NCBI GenBank assembly: GCA_017938695.1
Contig: JAGBBA010000037.1
Coordinates: 1-33,522, forward strand
Reading direction: 5' to 3'
DNA length: 33,522 nucleotides
From: Clostridia bacterium
Lineage (GTDB): Bacteria; Bacillota; Clostridia; Christensenellales; Aristaeellaceae
Both the position numbers and the translations under genes were made by a program. Shown here piece by piece: positions 6,743 through 13,520 of the stretch. The notes under the pieces were generated by a model. The model was not told where the DNA came from and searched no databases. It was given only the letters and a program-made list of their open reading frames with translations. Within the stretch, counting starts at the first letter, position 1. The number at the start of each line of letters is the position of its first letter.

Positions 6743-7186
6743 ATGACCATCAGCGTCCCTGATCTCATGCGGGAGACCCGCAATTTCTTTCCTTCCGCGG
6801 CCCTGGATGCGTCCTGGACGCTGCAGGGCGGCATGCTGACGCCTTCCGGCGGGCTTTGCCCCGGCGACTGGGTGGCAGTGACGGGTTCCCTTTACAACAA
6901 CGGTGTCTATCAGCTGGCGGATGGGGTGTCCATTCCCGGCGCAGTGGATGAAAGCTGGACCGGCCGCGTGTGGCTCCTGTCGCCCCCGGCAGATTTCCTG
7001 GCACTAGCCGGTGAGGTTATTGCCTGGGCGGCTCAGCAGGGTTCCCAGCAAGCAGTGAAGGAGTCCTTCGGTGCTTACAGCCGCGAGCTGGCCACCGATG
7101 CCGCTGGCAAGCCCATTACCTGGCAGGCGTATTTTGCCGAGGCACTCAAGCCCTACCGCCGCATGTACACGGAGGTGAAGCTGTAA
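6743..7186 (+). CDS. Head-tail connector (adaptor) protein
   Basis: This 147-residue protein begins at 6743 after TGGAGG. Segments such as SGGLCPGDWVAVTGSLYNNG, WTGRVWLLSPPADFLALAGE, SFGAYSRE and KPYRRMYTEVKL resemble a family found after the capsid gene in many clostridial siphophages, where gp6-like adaptors lie. A small beta domain is followed by a helical C-terminal half. It probably binds under the portal. The next gene overlaps by one base (TAATG), so the connectors are coupled. Confidence 0.6.
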   Translation: MTISVPDLMRETRNFFPSAALDASWTLQGGMLTPSGGLCPGDWVAVTGSLYNNGVYQLADGVSIPGAVDESWTGRVWLLSPPADFLALAGEVIAWAAQQGSQQAVKESFGAYSRELATDAAGKPITWQAYFAEALKPYRRMYTEVKL

Positions 7187-7530
7187 TGCTTCAGGATTAC
7201 TTTGAGGACTTTATCCTGCTGGTGAGGAACCAGGCTGCCGACGACATGGGCGGCACGGATGAATCCTGGCAGGAGGGCGTCACCTTCCGCGGCGGCGTGA
7301 CCCAGGTAGTGGGCAAGGAGGCTGATATCAGCGGCCTCATGGCCCTCAAGACCGTGCCCATGCTGCTCCACGAGTGGGACGTGACCTTGGTGCAGGGCGA
7401 CCGCATCCGCCGCGTTCGTGACGGCGCGGAGTTCCGCATCACTGGCAACAGCAGCGACATGCGCACGCCGCCCGTGGCCAGCACGACCTATTGCCAGGTG
7501 CCCGTGGAAAGGCTGGTGACCGCCCCGTGA
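7186..7530 (+). CDS. Head-tail joining / stopper protein
   Basis: This 114-residue protein overlaps the previous gene by one base. It is beta-rich, with GGVTQVVGKEADISGLMALK, LLHEWDVTLVQGDRIRR and FRITGNSSDMRTPPVAS. This arrangement resembles the short head-tail adaptors (SPP1 gp16-like stoppers) that close the portal channel after packaging. Position between adaptor and tail-completion genes supports the call. The sequence match is by pattern only. Confidence 0.6.
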   Translation: MLQDYFEDFILLVRNQAADDMGGTDESWQEGVTFRGGVTQVVGKEADISGLMALKTVPMLLHEWDVTLVQGDRIRRVRDGAEFRITGNSSDMRTPPVASTTYCQVPVERLVTAP

Positions 7531-7532
7531 GC

Positions 7533-7907
7533 ATGAAGCTGTACCAGAAATCCGTGGTTGCATTCTTGAAGGAAACCGGCCTGCCGGTGTACATCACCGG
7601 CCAGGTGCCCAAAGGGGCCAGCTTTCCCTACATCACGCTGACCACCGCCTATGCGCCCTTTGCCCAGTCGGCCGGGCTGACCGTCACCGCCTGGTTCTGC
7701 GAGGATCACGCCCATACCCGTTGCGTCGAACTGATGGACGAACTGTGCGCCGCCATCCCCGAAAGCGGTGCCATGCTGCGCTATCACGGCGGCATGGCGG
7801 TTCTGCGCCGGGCCGCAGGCAGCTTCATCACCCTGGTGGGCGATGAAAACGACCGCCGCATCCTGGGCGGCCGCATGCGGCTGAACGTCCACCTCTACGA
7901 TGCCTGA
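7533..7907 (+). CDS. Tail completion / tail terminator protein
   Basis: This 124-residue protein begins at 7533 (MKLYQKSVV), with a GTG alternative at 7527 that overlaps the preceding stop. The N-terminus KSVVAFLKETGLPVYITGQV, then FPYITLT and the ending GRMRLNVHLYDA resemble small tail-terminator proteins (SPP1 gp17 type) that cap the tail tube where it meets the head. It is the last connector gene before the tail tube. Confidence 0.6.
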   Translation: MKLYQKSVVAFLKETGLPVYITGQVPKGASFPYITLTTAYAPFAQSAGLTVTAWFCEDHAHTRCVELMDELCAAIPESGAMLRYHGGMAVLRRAAGSFITLVGDENDRRILGGRMRLNVHLYDA

Positions 7908-7917
7908 TCTCTCCCCT

Positions 7918-7943
7918 GGGCGGAGGCCGCGCGGCTTCCGCCC
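7918..7943 (+). other. Stem-loop before the tail tube gene
   Basis: GGGCGGAGGCC (7918-7928) pairs with GGCTTCCGCCC (7933-7943), with one G-T pair and a GCGC loop. TTATTTCAATAGAAGGAG follows, containing the ribosome site of the tail tube gene. Its position and trailing sequence resemble the hairpin at 1835-1861. It may be a weak terminator or an RNA processing/stability element. Confidence 0.55.
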
Positions 7944-7970
7944 TTATTTCAATAGAAGGAGTGTCCTGCC

Positions 7971-8561
7971 ATGACCACCTCTTTGACCCCCTCCACCTTT
8001 GAAAATCTACAGCTCAACGCAGGGCTTTTCCTGCGCGGATTCGACTTTTCCGCCGCCGCGTCCGCCGCCCAGCTGCGCCTGCTGGTGGCCGACGCCATTG
8101 CCGACGGCACCTGTGTCATCGGTGCCACCCGGGGCGGCGGCACCTTCACCTGCACGCCTGCCATCCGCAACATTGAGGCCGACGGCCTGCGCTCGCCTGT
8201 GGTGGGCTCCACCGTCAACGACGGCTGGACCGTGAAGCTCACCGGCACCATGCTGGAGATCACCCCCGATAACTTCGCTTCCGCCCTCATCTGCGCCGAT
8301 GTGCAGACCGCCGGCAGCGTCACCACCATCCGCGCCCGGGCAGATATCGCCGAAGAGGATTACATCCCCACCCTGTGCTGGATCGGCGACACCAGCCGCG
8401 GCTTTGTGCTCATTGAGCTGACCAACGCCCTGAACCTGAAGGGCGCGGCCTTCACCTTTACCGACAAGGGTGAGGGCACCCTGCCCTTCGAATTCCAGGC
8501 CCACCAGGATCCCAGCGACGACCCGGCCTACGCGCCCTTCCGCATCGTCTTTTTCGATTGA
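7971..8561 (+). CDS. Major tail tube protein
   Basis: This 196-residue protein begins at 7971 after GAAGGAG. It is beta-rich, with GGGTFTCTPAIRNIEADG, VVGSTVNDGWTVKLTGTML and the ending LPFEFQAHQDPSDDPAYAPF, as in clostridial siphophage tube proteins (the aspartate-rich ending with FQAH is characteristic). It should polymerise into the tail tube. The gene has its own upstream hairpin and a strong ribosome site, which fits a highly made protein. Confidence 0.78.
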   Translation: MTTSLTPSTFENLQLNAGLFLRGFDFSAAASAAQLRLLVADAIADGTCVIGATRGGGTFTCTPAIRNIEADGLRSPVVGSTVNDGWTVKLTGTMLEITPDNFASALICADVQTAGSVTTIRARADIAEEDYIPTLCWIGDTSRGFVLIELTNALNLKGAAFTFTDKGEGTLPFEFQAHQDPSDDPAYAPFRIVFFD

Positions 8562-8571
8562 GGTGTTCGGC

Positions 8572-8937
8572 ATGAAGCTTAGCCAACTCACCACCCGGCA
8601 GCTGGCCGATGTGCTGGTGCAAATCACCCCGCCCCTGTGCCGCATCGCCCGGGACGAGCGCACCCTGGCCATCCTGGACGACCTGTCCTTCTCCGGCCTG
8701 GAGGCGCAGCCGCCCCTGCGCGCTGCCACCCAGCTGTGGGAAAAGCTTTTGCCCCTGCTGCTCACCGACCTGGCGGATGACCTATTCACCGTTTTGTCCG
8801 TGCTGGTGGAAAAGCCGGTGGATGTCCTCCGCGCCCAGCCCGGCCTGACCACCATCACCGACCTGATGTCCATCTGGGACAGCCAGCTCACCACTTTTTT
8901 CACCTCTGCCGGATCTGCGGCGCAGGAGAGATCCTGA
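8572..8937 (+). CDS. Tail assembly chaperone, short form (gpG-like)
   Basis: This 121-residue helical protein lies between tube and tape measure genes, where the tail assembly chaperone pair always lies. The start at 8572 follows GAGGTG. Near its end the reading frame passes over T TTT TTC (8895-8901), a classic -1 slippery heptamer in the correct phase, and the next gene is in the -1 frame. Chaperones of this kind coat the tape measure during tail assembly, and the slip makes a longer fused form. The function rests on position, size and the slippery site. Confidence 0.75.
   Translation: MKLSQLTTRQLADVLVQITPPLCRIARDERTLAILDDLSFSGLEAQPPLRAATQLWEKLLPLLLTDLADDLFTVLSVLVEKPVDVLRAQPGLTTITDLMSIWDSQLTTFFTSAGSAAQERS
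8895..8901 (+). promoter_or_regulatory. Predicted -1 programmed frameshift site
   Basis: T TTT TTC sits in the zero frame of the 8572 gene as ACT-TTT-TTC. A -1 slip continues through CAC CTC TGC CGG with no stop into the frame of the 8940 gene. The product would be about 220 residues. This mirrors the lambda G/GT arrangement. Slippage itself is not shown. Confidence 0.7.
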
Positions 8938-8939
8938 CC

Positions 8940-9233
8940 GTGGTATCCGGCTTTCGTCCCCTGCCCATGGCCGCCCTGCAGGAGGTGCTCCTCCACCGCA
9001 AGGCATGCCAGGCCAAAAAGAGCTACGCCGCGCACCTGACATGGCTCATCGGTGCGCAGCTGTTTGCCCTGGGCGGCGGCAAGGATTACCCAGTGCCGGA
9101 CGTGTTCGCCCTTTTCCCCGATACCACCGCCCCCAGGGATCGCCGCAGTGCCGAGAACATCCGCCAGGATGTGTGGACGCGGCTGACCCATTCCCCTATC
9201 CAATCTGAAAGAAAGGAGACTGACCATGGATAA
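8940..9233 (+). CDS. Tail assembly chaperone, frameshift extension (gpT-like)
   Basis: This open frame encodes 97 residues if started at GTG 8940, three bases after the preceding stop. It is more likely read as the C-terminal extension after a -1 slip at 8895-8901, which adds the residues HLCRICGAEILTV before it. Segments include PLPMAALQEVLLHRKA and HLTWLIGAQLFALGG. It overlaps the tape measure start by eight bases. Independent initiation is possible because GGAGAG precedes the GTG. Confidence 0.65.
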   Translation: MVSGFRPLPMAALQEVLLHRKACQAKKSYAAHLTWLIGAQLFALGGGKDYPVPDVFALFPDTTAPRDRRSAENIRQDVWTRLTHSPIQSERKETDHG

Positions 9234-9726
9234 GCTGTTCGAGCTTTCTGCCGAGTTGACCCTGGACGCCGCTGCATTTCTCCGCGGCCTTGCCCAGGCG
9301 GAGCAAGCCGCCCGCAACGCCACCGCCACCCTGATGCAGCTGCAAGCCTCTGCCCTGGGTTCCTGGTCCGCCGTGGCTGCCAGCATCCGCGCCGCCACCG
9401 AGCAGATGCAGGCCTTTCTCGCCCTGCAAGGCAGCGTGCCTGCCAGTGCCCCGGGCTTTGCCACCGGGTTGGACTATGTGCCCTATGACAATTTCCCGGC
9501 CCGGCTGCACGAGGGCGAGGCCGTCCTCACCAGCCTGGAGGCTGCCCAGTGGCGCAGCGGCCAAAGCAGCCGCCCGGTTGATCTGTCCGGCCTGGGCGAG
9601 GCCCTTGCCGGTGCACTTTCCGGCGTGACTGTGGAGCTGGACGGCCAGACGGTGGGCCAACTGATCACCCCTGCCGTGAGCCGGGGCATCGCCCAGCAAA
9701 CCAAGGCCAGGAGGTACAACGCATGA
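9226..9726 (+). CDS. Tape measure protein, extremely short
   Basis: This 166-residue protein begins at 9226 after AAAGGAG. The N-terminus AELTLDAAAFLRGLAQAEQA resembles the start of tape measures. The segment GLDYVPYDNFPARLHEGEAV (about residues 84-103) is the hallmark near the C-terminus of many tape measures, usually preceded by hundreds of helical residues. Here the long central rod and any lytic domain are missing, yet both ends and the frame are intact. Tail length follows tape measure length, so a tail of only about 25 nm would be expected at 0.15 nm per residue. The gene overlaps Dit as ATGA. It may be an adapted short form or an in-frame deletion. Confidence 0.75.
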   Translation: MDKLFELSAELTLDAAAFLRGLAQAEQAARNATATLMQLQASALGSWSAVAASIRAATEQMQAFLALQGSVPASAPGFATGLDYVPYDNFPARLHEGEAVLTSLEAAQWRSGQSSRPVDLSGLGEALAGALSGVTVELDGQTVGQLITPAVSRGIAQQTKARRYNA

Positions 9727-10487
9727 TGACACGCTACCGCGTCTGGCTGGATGGTCTGGGCCTCCACGACCTTGACCCCTGCCTGATCATCACCGACGTA
9801 TGCGAATCCGCACCGCGCATGCAGATCAAAACCGCCGCCCGCGCCCAGGGCGACGGCCTGGTGTGCACCCGCCGCACCCGGCAAAGTCTGAGCGTCACGG
9901 TGCGCTTTCTCATCCGCGAATACGACCCCATGCGCCGCCAGGGCGTGATGCAAAAGCTCCACGCCTGGGCCCAGGGGAGCTGCCTCACCTTCAGCCACCG
10001 CCCCGGGCAGGAGCTGCTGGTCACCCTGGATGCTTTCCCCACCGTGACCAGCGCGCTAAAGTGGACGGAGGAGCTGTCCATCACCTTCACCGCCTACGCC
10101 CTACCCTACTGGCGCAGCGTTGAGCCCGCCACCCTGGCCACCAATACCTCCGCCGCCATGATGGTGGAAGGCACCGCCCCCTTCGCCCCGGCCGACGTCA
10201 CCGTTACCACCGGCGGCAGCGGCACCACCACCGCCATCACCGTGCAGGCCGGCAGCCATGCCATCACGCTGCAGGGGCTGTCCCTTGCGCCCGGGGCGAC
10301 GGTGGTCTTTTCCCATGATGACCAGGGCGTGCTGCACATCACCAGCGGCGGCGCATCGCTGCTTGATCGCCGCACCGCTGATTCTGCCGACGATCTGCTG
10401 ATGATCCCCGGGCAGAGCAACACCGTTTCCTGTTCCGGCGATCAGCCCCTGACGGCCACTTTCGCCGTGAAGGGGGTGTGGGCATGA
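9723..10487 (+). CDS. Distal tail protein (Dit-like)
   Basis: This 254-residue protein overlaps the tape measure stop. It has an N-terminal beta domain with a segment SLSVTVRFLIREYDPMRRQG near residues 55-75, typical of Dit hub proteins, and ALPYWRS near residue 135 that usually ends the hub domain. The rest is a beta-rich galectin-like half ending in DLLMIPGQSNTVS and FAVKGVWA. Dit forms the ring joining tail tube and fibre. The next gene overlaps it as ATGA. Confidence 0.72.
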   Translation: MMTRYRVWLDGLGLHDLDPCLIITDVCESAPRMQIKTAARAQGDGLVCTRRTRQSLSVTVRFLIREYDPMRRQGVMQKLHAWAQGSCLTFSHRPGQELLVTLDAFPTVTSALKWTEELSITFTAYALPYWRSVEPATLATNTSAAMMVEGTAPFAPADVTVTTGGSGTTTAITVQAGSHAITLQGLSLAPGATVVFSHDDQGVLHITSGGASLLDRRTADSADDLLMIPGQSNTVSCSGDQPLTATFAVKGVWA

Positions 10488-12379
10488 CCCGCCTCCCCCG
10501 CCTGCTGGACGGCAGCATGCAGGAGGTCTGCCGCCTGCACCCTGTCAGCCTGGAATTGGAACTGAACCTCTCACCCCTGTCCACCGCCGTGATGGTCCTG
10601 CCGCCGGACGATCCCGATGTGGCCGTTGGCCGGTTCATTGAGCTTTACACACCCCAGGGCAGCGCAGGGATCTTCCGGGTGGAGCAGGCCGAGCAAACCT
10701 ATACCGGCACCACCCGTCTGCACTTGCAGCACGGTTTGGTCACCCTGGCCGACGGGCTGATCCCCGGCCAGAACGAAGACGGCACCACCGCCTCGCTGCG
10801 GTCCATCCTGACCACGCTTTTGTCCCACCAAAGCCAGTGGACGCTGGGCCAGGTGGACGTCCCCGACACCCTGCTGCTCACCTGGCGGTACGACTACGCC
10901 AACCTGCTGGAATCCCTGCTGTCCATCATGAAGGAGCTCCCGGCCTACCGCCTCGCCTTCGACCAGTCCGCCCTGCCCTGGACGCTGCACGTCCTTGCCC
11001 AGACGGAGGATGACCCCAGCGAGTGCCGCCTGAGCCGCAACCTGGAAAGCCTCACCGTGGAGACCAACCGCAGCGAGCTTTGCACCCGGCTGTACGTCCC
11101 CGGCACAGCGCAGCCCCTCGATGCCGACACCATCGCCCTTTATGGCACCGTGAGCCGCAGCCTTTCCGGCGATGACGATCTGCCCCAGGAAGAGCTGCTG
11201 GCCCGTGGCCGTCAATACCTGGAGGCGCACAAGCATCCCCAGCTGACGGTGTCCCTGCACGCGTTGGATCTCAGCCAGTGCACCGGCGAAAGCCTCGACC
11301 GCTTCACCCTGGGGCATCCCTGCCGCATATGCCTGCCGGAGAAGGGCTCCCCCATTCTGCAGCGCGTGGTGTCCATCGCCTACCCCGATCTGATCGCCGA
11401 TGACCAGCAGCTTCGCCTCACCCTCGCTACCCAGGCACAAACCACCGCCGATGTGTTGTCCAGCCTGATCATCGACACCACCGTGGTCAAAAAGAAGATC
11501 GTTCACCAGGCCGAGGCCATCCGCGACAACAAGCGGCTGATCTTAGAGGCCGAGGAGGCCATCGAGCTGCGCGCCAAGGAGATCTCCCTGATCAGCGAAC
11601 GGCTGGATGTGCAGGCCCGGGATATCACGGTCAACGCCGAAAACATTGCCGCCAATGCAAAGAACATCTCCGTAAACGCCAAAAACATTGACGTAAACGC
11701 CGAGAACATCGCCACCAACGCCAATGCCATTGCTGTGAATGCCAGGGATATCGACTTGAATGCCGAGCGCATTACGGCCAATGCCAACGCGATTTCCGTC
11801 AACGCCCGGGATATCGACGTGAACGCCGAGAACATTGCCACCAACGCTGAGCGCATCACGGCCAATGCCAACGCGATCTCTGTCAACGCCAGGGATATCG
11901 ACGTAAACGCGGAGAACATCGCCACCAACGCCCGGAACATTTCTGTCAATACGCAAAACATCAGCGTGCAGGCACAGAACATCAATGCCAATGCGCAGAA
12001 CATCGCCGCCAATGCCCAGGCGATTTCCCTCAAGGCGGACAAAATCGACCTGCAGGGCTATGTGACCATGCAGGAATTCGAGGCCCTGGAAGGCACGGTG
12101 AACAGTCTTTTCGCTTCCGACCTGGTGGTGCACGGCCTCAGTTCCGACTATGTTACCGCCGGCGAAGGCGACTTCGACAACCTGGTTTTCGGCACGCTGA
12201 ACGGCGTGAACACCGAGTGGAAGTCCCACTATGTGCTCACGGGCATCGGCACCATCAGCCAGAGCAAACGCTACCTGAACGTGCTTCTGGCCGACGGTTC
12301 CTCCGCCGCGCTGGACATTGTGACCAACGTGTCCATTTCCCCCAACGGCACCTACCTCAACTACTTTGGAAAGGCGTGA
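10484..12379 (+). CDS. Tail-associated fibre protein with N@d-type coiled coil
   Basis: This 631-residue protein follows Dit directly. Residues 1 to about 345 form a beta-rich N-terminal hub domain like those of Tal/minor structural proteins (for example LYTPQGSAGIFRVEQAEQTY and the lid region near CRICLPEKGSPILQ). Residues about 360-520 are a long coiled coil, of which 381-520 are 20 exact heptads of the form I-x-x-N-A-x-x. Residues 520-631 form a C-terminal domain beginning IDLQGYVTMQEFEAL, probably receptor-binding or trimerisation. No peptidase motif was seen. It likely forms a trimeric fibre at the tail tip and decides target recognition. The start at 10484 is chosen for the ATGA overlap. 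Confidence 0.78.
   Translation: MTRLPRLLDGSMQEVCRLHPVSLELELNLSPLSTAVMVLPPDDPDVAVGRFIELYTPQGSAGIFRVEQAEQTYTGTTRLHLQHGLVTLADGLIPGQNEDGTTASLRSILTTLLSHQSQWTLGQVDVPDTLLLTWRYDYANLLESLLSIMKELPAYRLAFDQSALPWTLHVLAQTEDDPSECRLSRNLESLTVETNRSELCTRLYVPGTAQPLDADTIALYGTVSRSLSGDDDLPQEELLARGRQYLEAHKHPQLTVSLHALDLSQCTGESLDRFTLGHPCRICLPEKGSPILQRVVSIAYPDLIADDQQLRLTLATQAQTTADVLSSLIIDTTVVKKKIVHQAEAIRDNKRLILEAEEAIELRAKEISLISERLDVQARDITVNAENIAANAKNISVNAKNIDVNAENIATNANAIAVNARDIDLNAERITANANAISVNARDIDVNAENIATNAERITANANAISVNARDIDVNAENIATNARNISVNTQNISVQAQNINANAQNIAANAQAISLKADKIDLQGYVTMQEFEALEGTVNSLFASDLVVHGLSSDYVTAGEGDFDNLVFGTLNGVNTEWKSHYVLTGIGTISQSKRYLNVLLADGSSAALDIVTNVSISPNGTYLNYFGKA
11624..12043 (+). repeat. Twenty 21-bp heptad repeats in fibre gene
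   Basis: The 420 bases divide exactly into 20 units of 21 bases encoding I-x-x-N-A-x-x, such as ISVNARD, IDVNAEN and IATNAER. Some four-heptad blocks (for example ITANANA-ISVNARD-IDVNAEN-IATNA) occur twice nearly identically, so the array probably grew by slippage or unequal recombination. Ile falls at position a and Asn at position d. Confidence 0.92.
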
Positions 12380-12546
12380 TCTTCCTGGACATTCTGCAAT
12401 CCGTGAAAATTGTGATCTATCTGCTGGGGCAGCTGAGCGTTTCCGGCCAGGATGACGTGCGCCGGCTGAATGCCTGCTTCGACCGGCTGAACGCCCTGAA
12501 GCTGCACCTGGAAGCACCGCCCGCAGAAGAACCCCCGAAGGAGTAA
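12376..12546 (+). CDS. Small phage protein of unknown function
   Basis: A 56-residue frame starts with GTG at 12376, overlapping the fibre stop as GTGA, and ends three bases before the holin. The N-terminal half is hydrophobic with KIVIYLLGQLSV; the C-terminal half is helical and ends in PPAEEPPKE. It may be a small tail-tip or lysis accessory protein. No family was recognised. It lacks a strong ribosome site, so it probably relies on coupling to the fibre gene. Confidence 0.55.
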   Translation: MIFLDILQSVKIVIYLLGQLSVSGQDDVRRLNACFDRLNALKLHLEAPPAEEPPKE

Positions 12547-12549
12547 ATC

Positions 12550-12741
12550 ATGGAGCAAAACCGCTTTCTTTCCCCTGTTGTCTGGGCCGCAGCCGCCGCC
12601 CAGGTGCTGGCCCTTATGGTCACCCTCGGGGTGATCGACACCGGCCTGAGCGAGAGCATCAACGCCGTTATCACCAGCCTGTTGCAGCTGCTGGTCACCT
12701 TCGGCGTGCTGAACAACCCCACCAGCAAGGAAAACTTCTAA
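12550..12741 (+). CDS. Holin (phi LC3-like)
   Basis: This 63-residue protein begins at 12550 after AAGGAG. It has two membrane segments, about residues 8-29 and 38-57, separated by a short GVIDTGLSESIN turn, and a polar C-terminus. Pattern and length match small holins of Firmicute phages. It would make membrane holes that release the endolysin encoded next. Its presence means the cluster keeps a way to open the cell. Confidence 0.8.
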   Translation: MEQNRFLSPVVWAAAAAQVLALMVTLGVIDTGLSESINAVITSLLQLLVTFGVLNNPTSKENF

Positions 12742-12746
12742 TTCCC

Positions 12747-12774
12747 GGGGCTTATCCTGAAAAGGGTAAGCCCC
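12747..12774 (+). other. Stem-loop between holin and endolysin
   Basis: GGGGCTTATCC (12747-12757) pairs with GGGTAAGCCCC (12764-12774), with one T-G pair, followed by TTATATT and the endolysin ribosome site. It is a fourth hairpin at a module boundary in this cluster. A weak terminator or translational control is possible. Confidence 0.6.
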
Positions 12775-12795
12775 TTATATTCGGAGATGAGTCCC

Positions 12796-13473
12796 ATGTT
12801 ATCCATTCAAAAGCTTTGCGATGATTTCGAGCAGGCCTTGGGCTGGCCCTATGAGTCCCCCGGCTCCAACGACGAGCACGGGGTGGATTGCTCCGGCCTG
12901 TTTGTGTATGCCTTCCGCCGCCAAGGCGCGAGGATCTACCACGGCAGCAATACCATCTGGCGCAAATACCTCACCAGCAAGGGGCGCATCCAGCGGGAAA
13001 GCCAGCTGAAAAAGGGCATGGCCGTCTTCAAGTGGCGCGAAGAAGGCGATCCCCAGCAGGACGGTCTGGGCAATTTCTACCACATCGGCCTGGTGACCCA
13101 AACCAAGCCCCTGCGCATTATCCACGCCTCCACCAACGGCATGCGCGTCCGTGCCGAGGACGATGCCCATGGCTGGACCCACTGGGGTGCGCTGAAGGGC
13201 GTGCAGTACACCGTGCAGGCACTGATGCCCGAGAGCACCGACCAGCCCGACGACGTCACCGCCCTGCCCATGCTGCGCTACGGTGCACGGGGCAGCGAGG
13301 TGGTGCGCCTGCAGCTGATGCTGCGCAACCTGGACTTCACCCTGGAGCCGGACGGCATTTTCGGCCCCATCACCCGGGAGGTGGTGAAAACCTTCCAGGC
13401 CATGCACCGCCTGGAGGTAGACGGCATCGTGGGCCCGCTGACCTGGGCCGCGCTGGAAGAAACAATTGAATAA
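12796..13473 (+). CDS. Endolysin: NlpC/P60 peptidase plus peptidoglycan-binding domain
   Basis: This 225-residue enzyme starts at 12796, nine bases after GGAG; an upstream ATG at 12787 is too close to that site. Residues 1-145 are an NlpC/P60 cysteine peptidase with the catalytic Cys near 32 in DCSGLFVYAF and the His near 96 in FYHIGLV. Residues about 155-222 are a peptidoglycan-binding (PG_binding_1) domain with the usual DGIFGPITREVVKTFQ and VDGIVGPLTWAAL. It lacks a signal peptide, so it depends on the holin. It cuts stem peptides in the cell wall and releases particles. It is the last gene of the island. Confidence 0.9.
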   Translation: MLSIQKLCDDFEQALGWPYESPGSNDEHGVDCSGLFVYAFRRQGARIYHGSNTIWRKYLTSKGRIQRESQLKKGMAVFKWREEGDPQQDGLGNFYHIGLVTQTKPLRIIHASTNGMRVRAEDDAHGWTHWGALKGVQYTVQALMPESTDQPDDVTALPMLRYGARGSEVVRLQLMLRNLDFTLEPDGIFGPITREVVKTFQAMHRLEVDGIVGPLTWAALEETIE

Positions 13474-13477
13474 CCAA

Positions 13478-13517
13478 AGAGGAGCAGTTCCGCCATGGGA
13501 ACTGCTCCTCTTTTTTT
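13478..13517. terminator. Strong bidirectional terminator at the island end
   Basis: AGAGGAGCAGTTCC (13478-13491) pairs perfectly with GGAACTGCTCCTCT (13498-13511) over 14 bases around a six-base loop, followed by TTTTTTG on the plus strand and TTTGG on the minus strand. It ends the endolysin message and also the convergent GNAT message. Confidence 0.93.
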
Positions 13518-13520
13518 GTT

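Larger units (their letters stand above)
298..13517. mobile_element. Compact prophage-like island (virion module plus regulators)
   Basis: The island runs from the ImmA-type gene to the terminator after the endolysin. It holds two minus-strand regulators, a divergent switch, and about 20 plus-strand genes in standard siphovirus order. No integrase, recombinase, excisionase, replication protein or capsid protease is visible, and I found no convincing att repeat at the ends. Base composition looks like that of the neighbouring host genes, and a host-type repeat element lies inside it, which suggests long residence. It could be a defective prophage, a satellite, or a domesticated particle cluster such as a gene transfer agent. 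The boundaries are gene limits, not proven att sites. Confidence 0.85.

Noticed and set aside
7491-7532. An upstream start for the tail-completion gene
   Set aside because: It would place 14 extra residues inside the previous gene; the ATG at 7533 gives the family-like N-terminus.
268-13515. TTTTTTGTT near both ends of the island as a possible att repeat
   Set aside because: Nine bases of low-complexity sequence, one of them being the U-run of a terminator; not enough for an att site.
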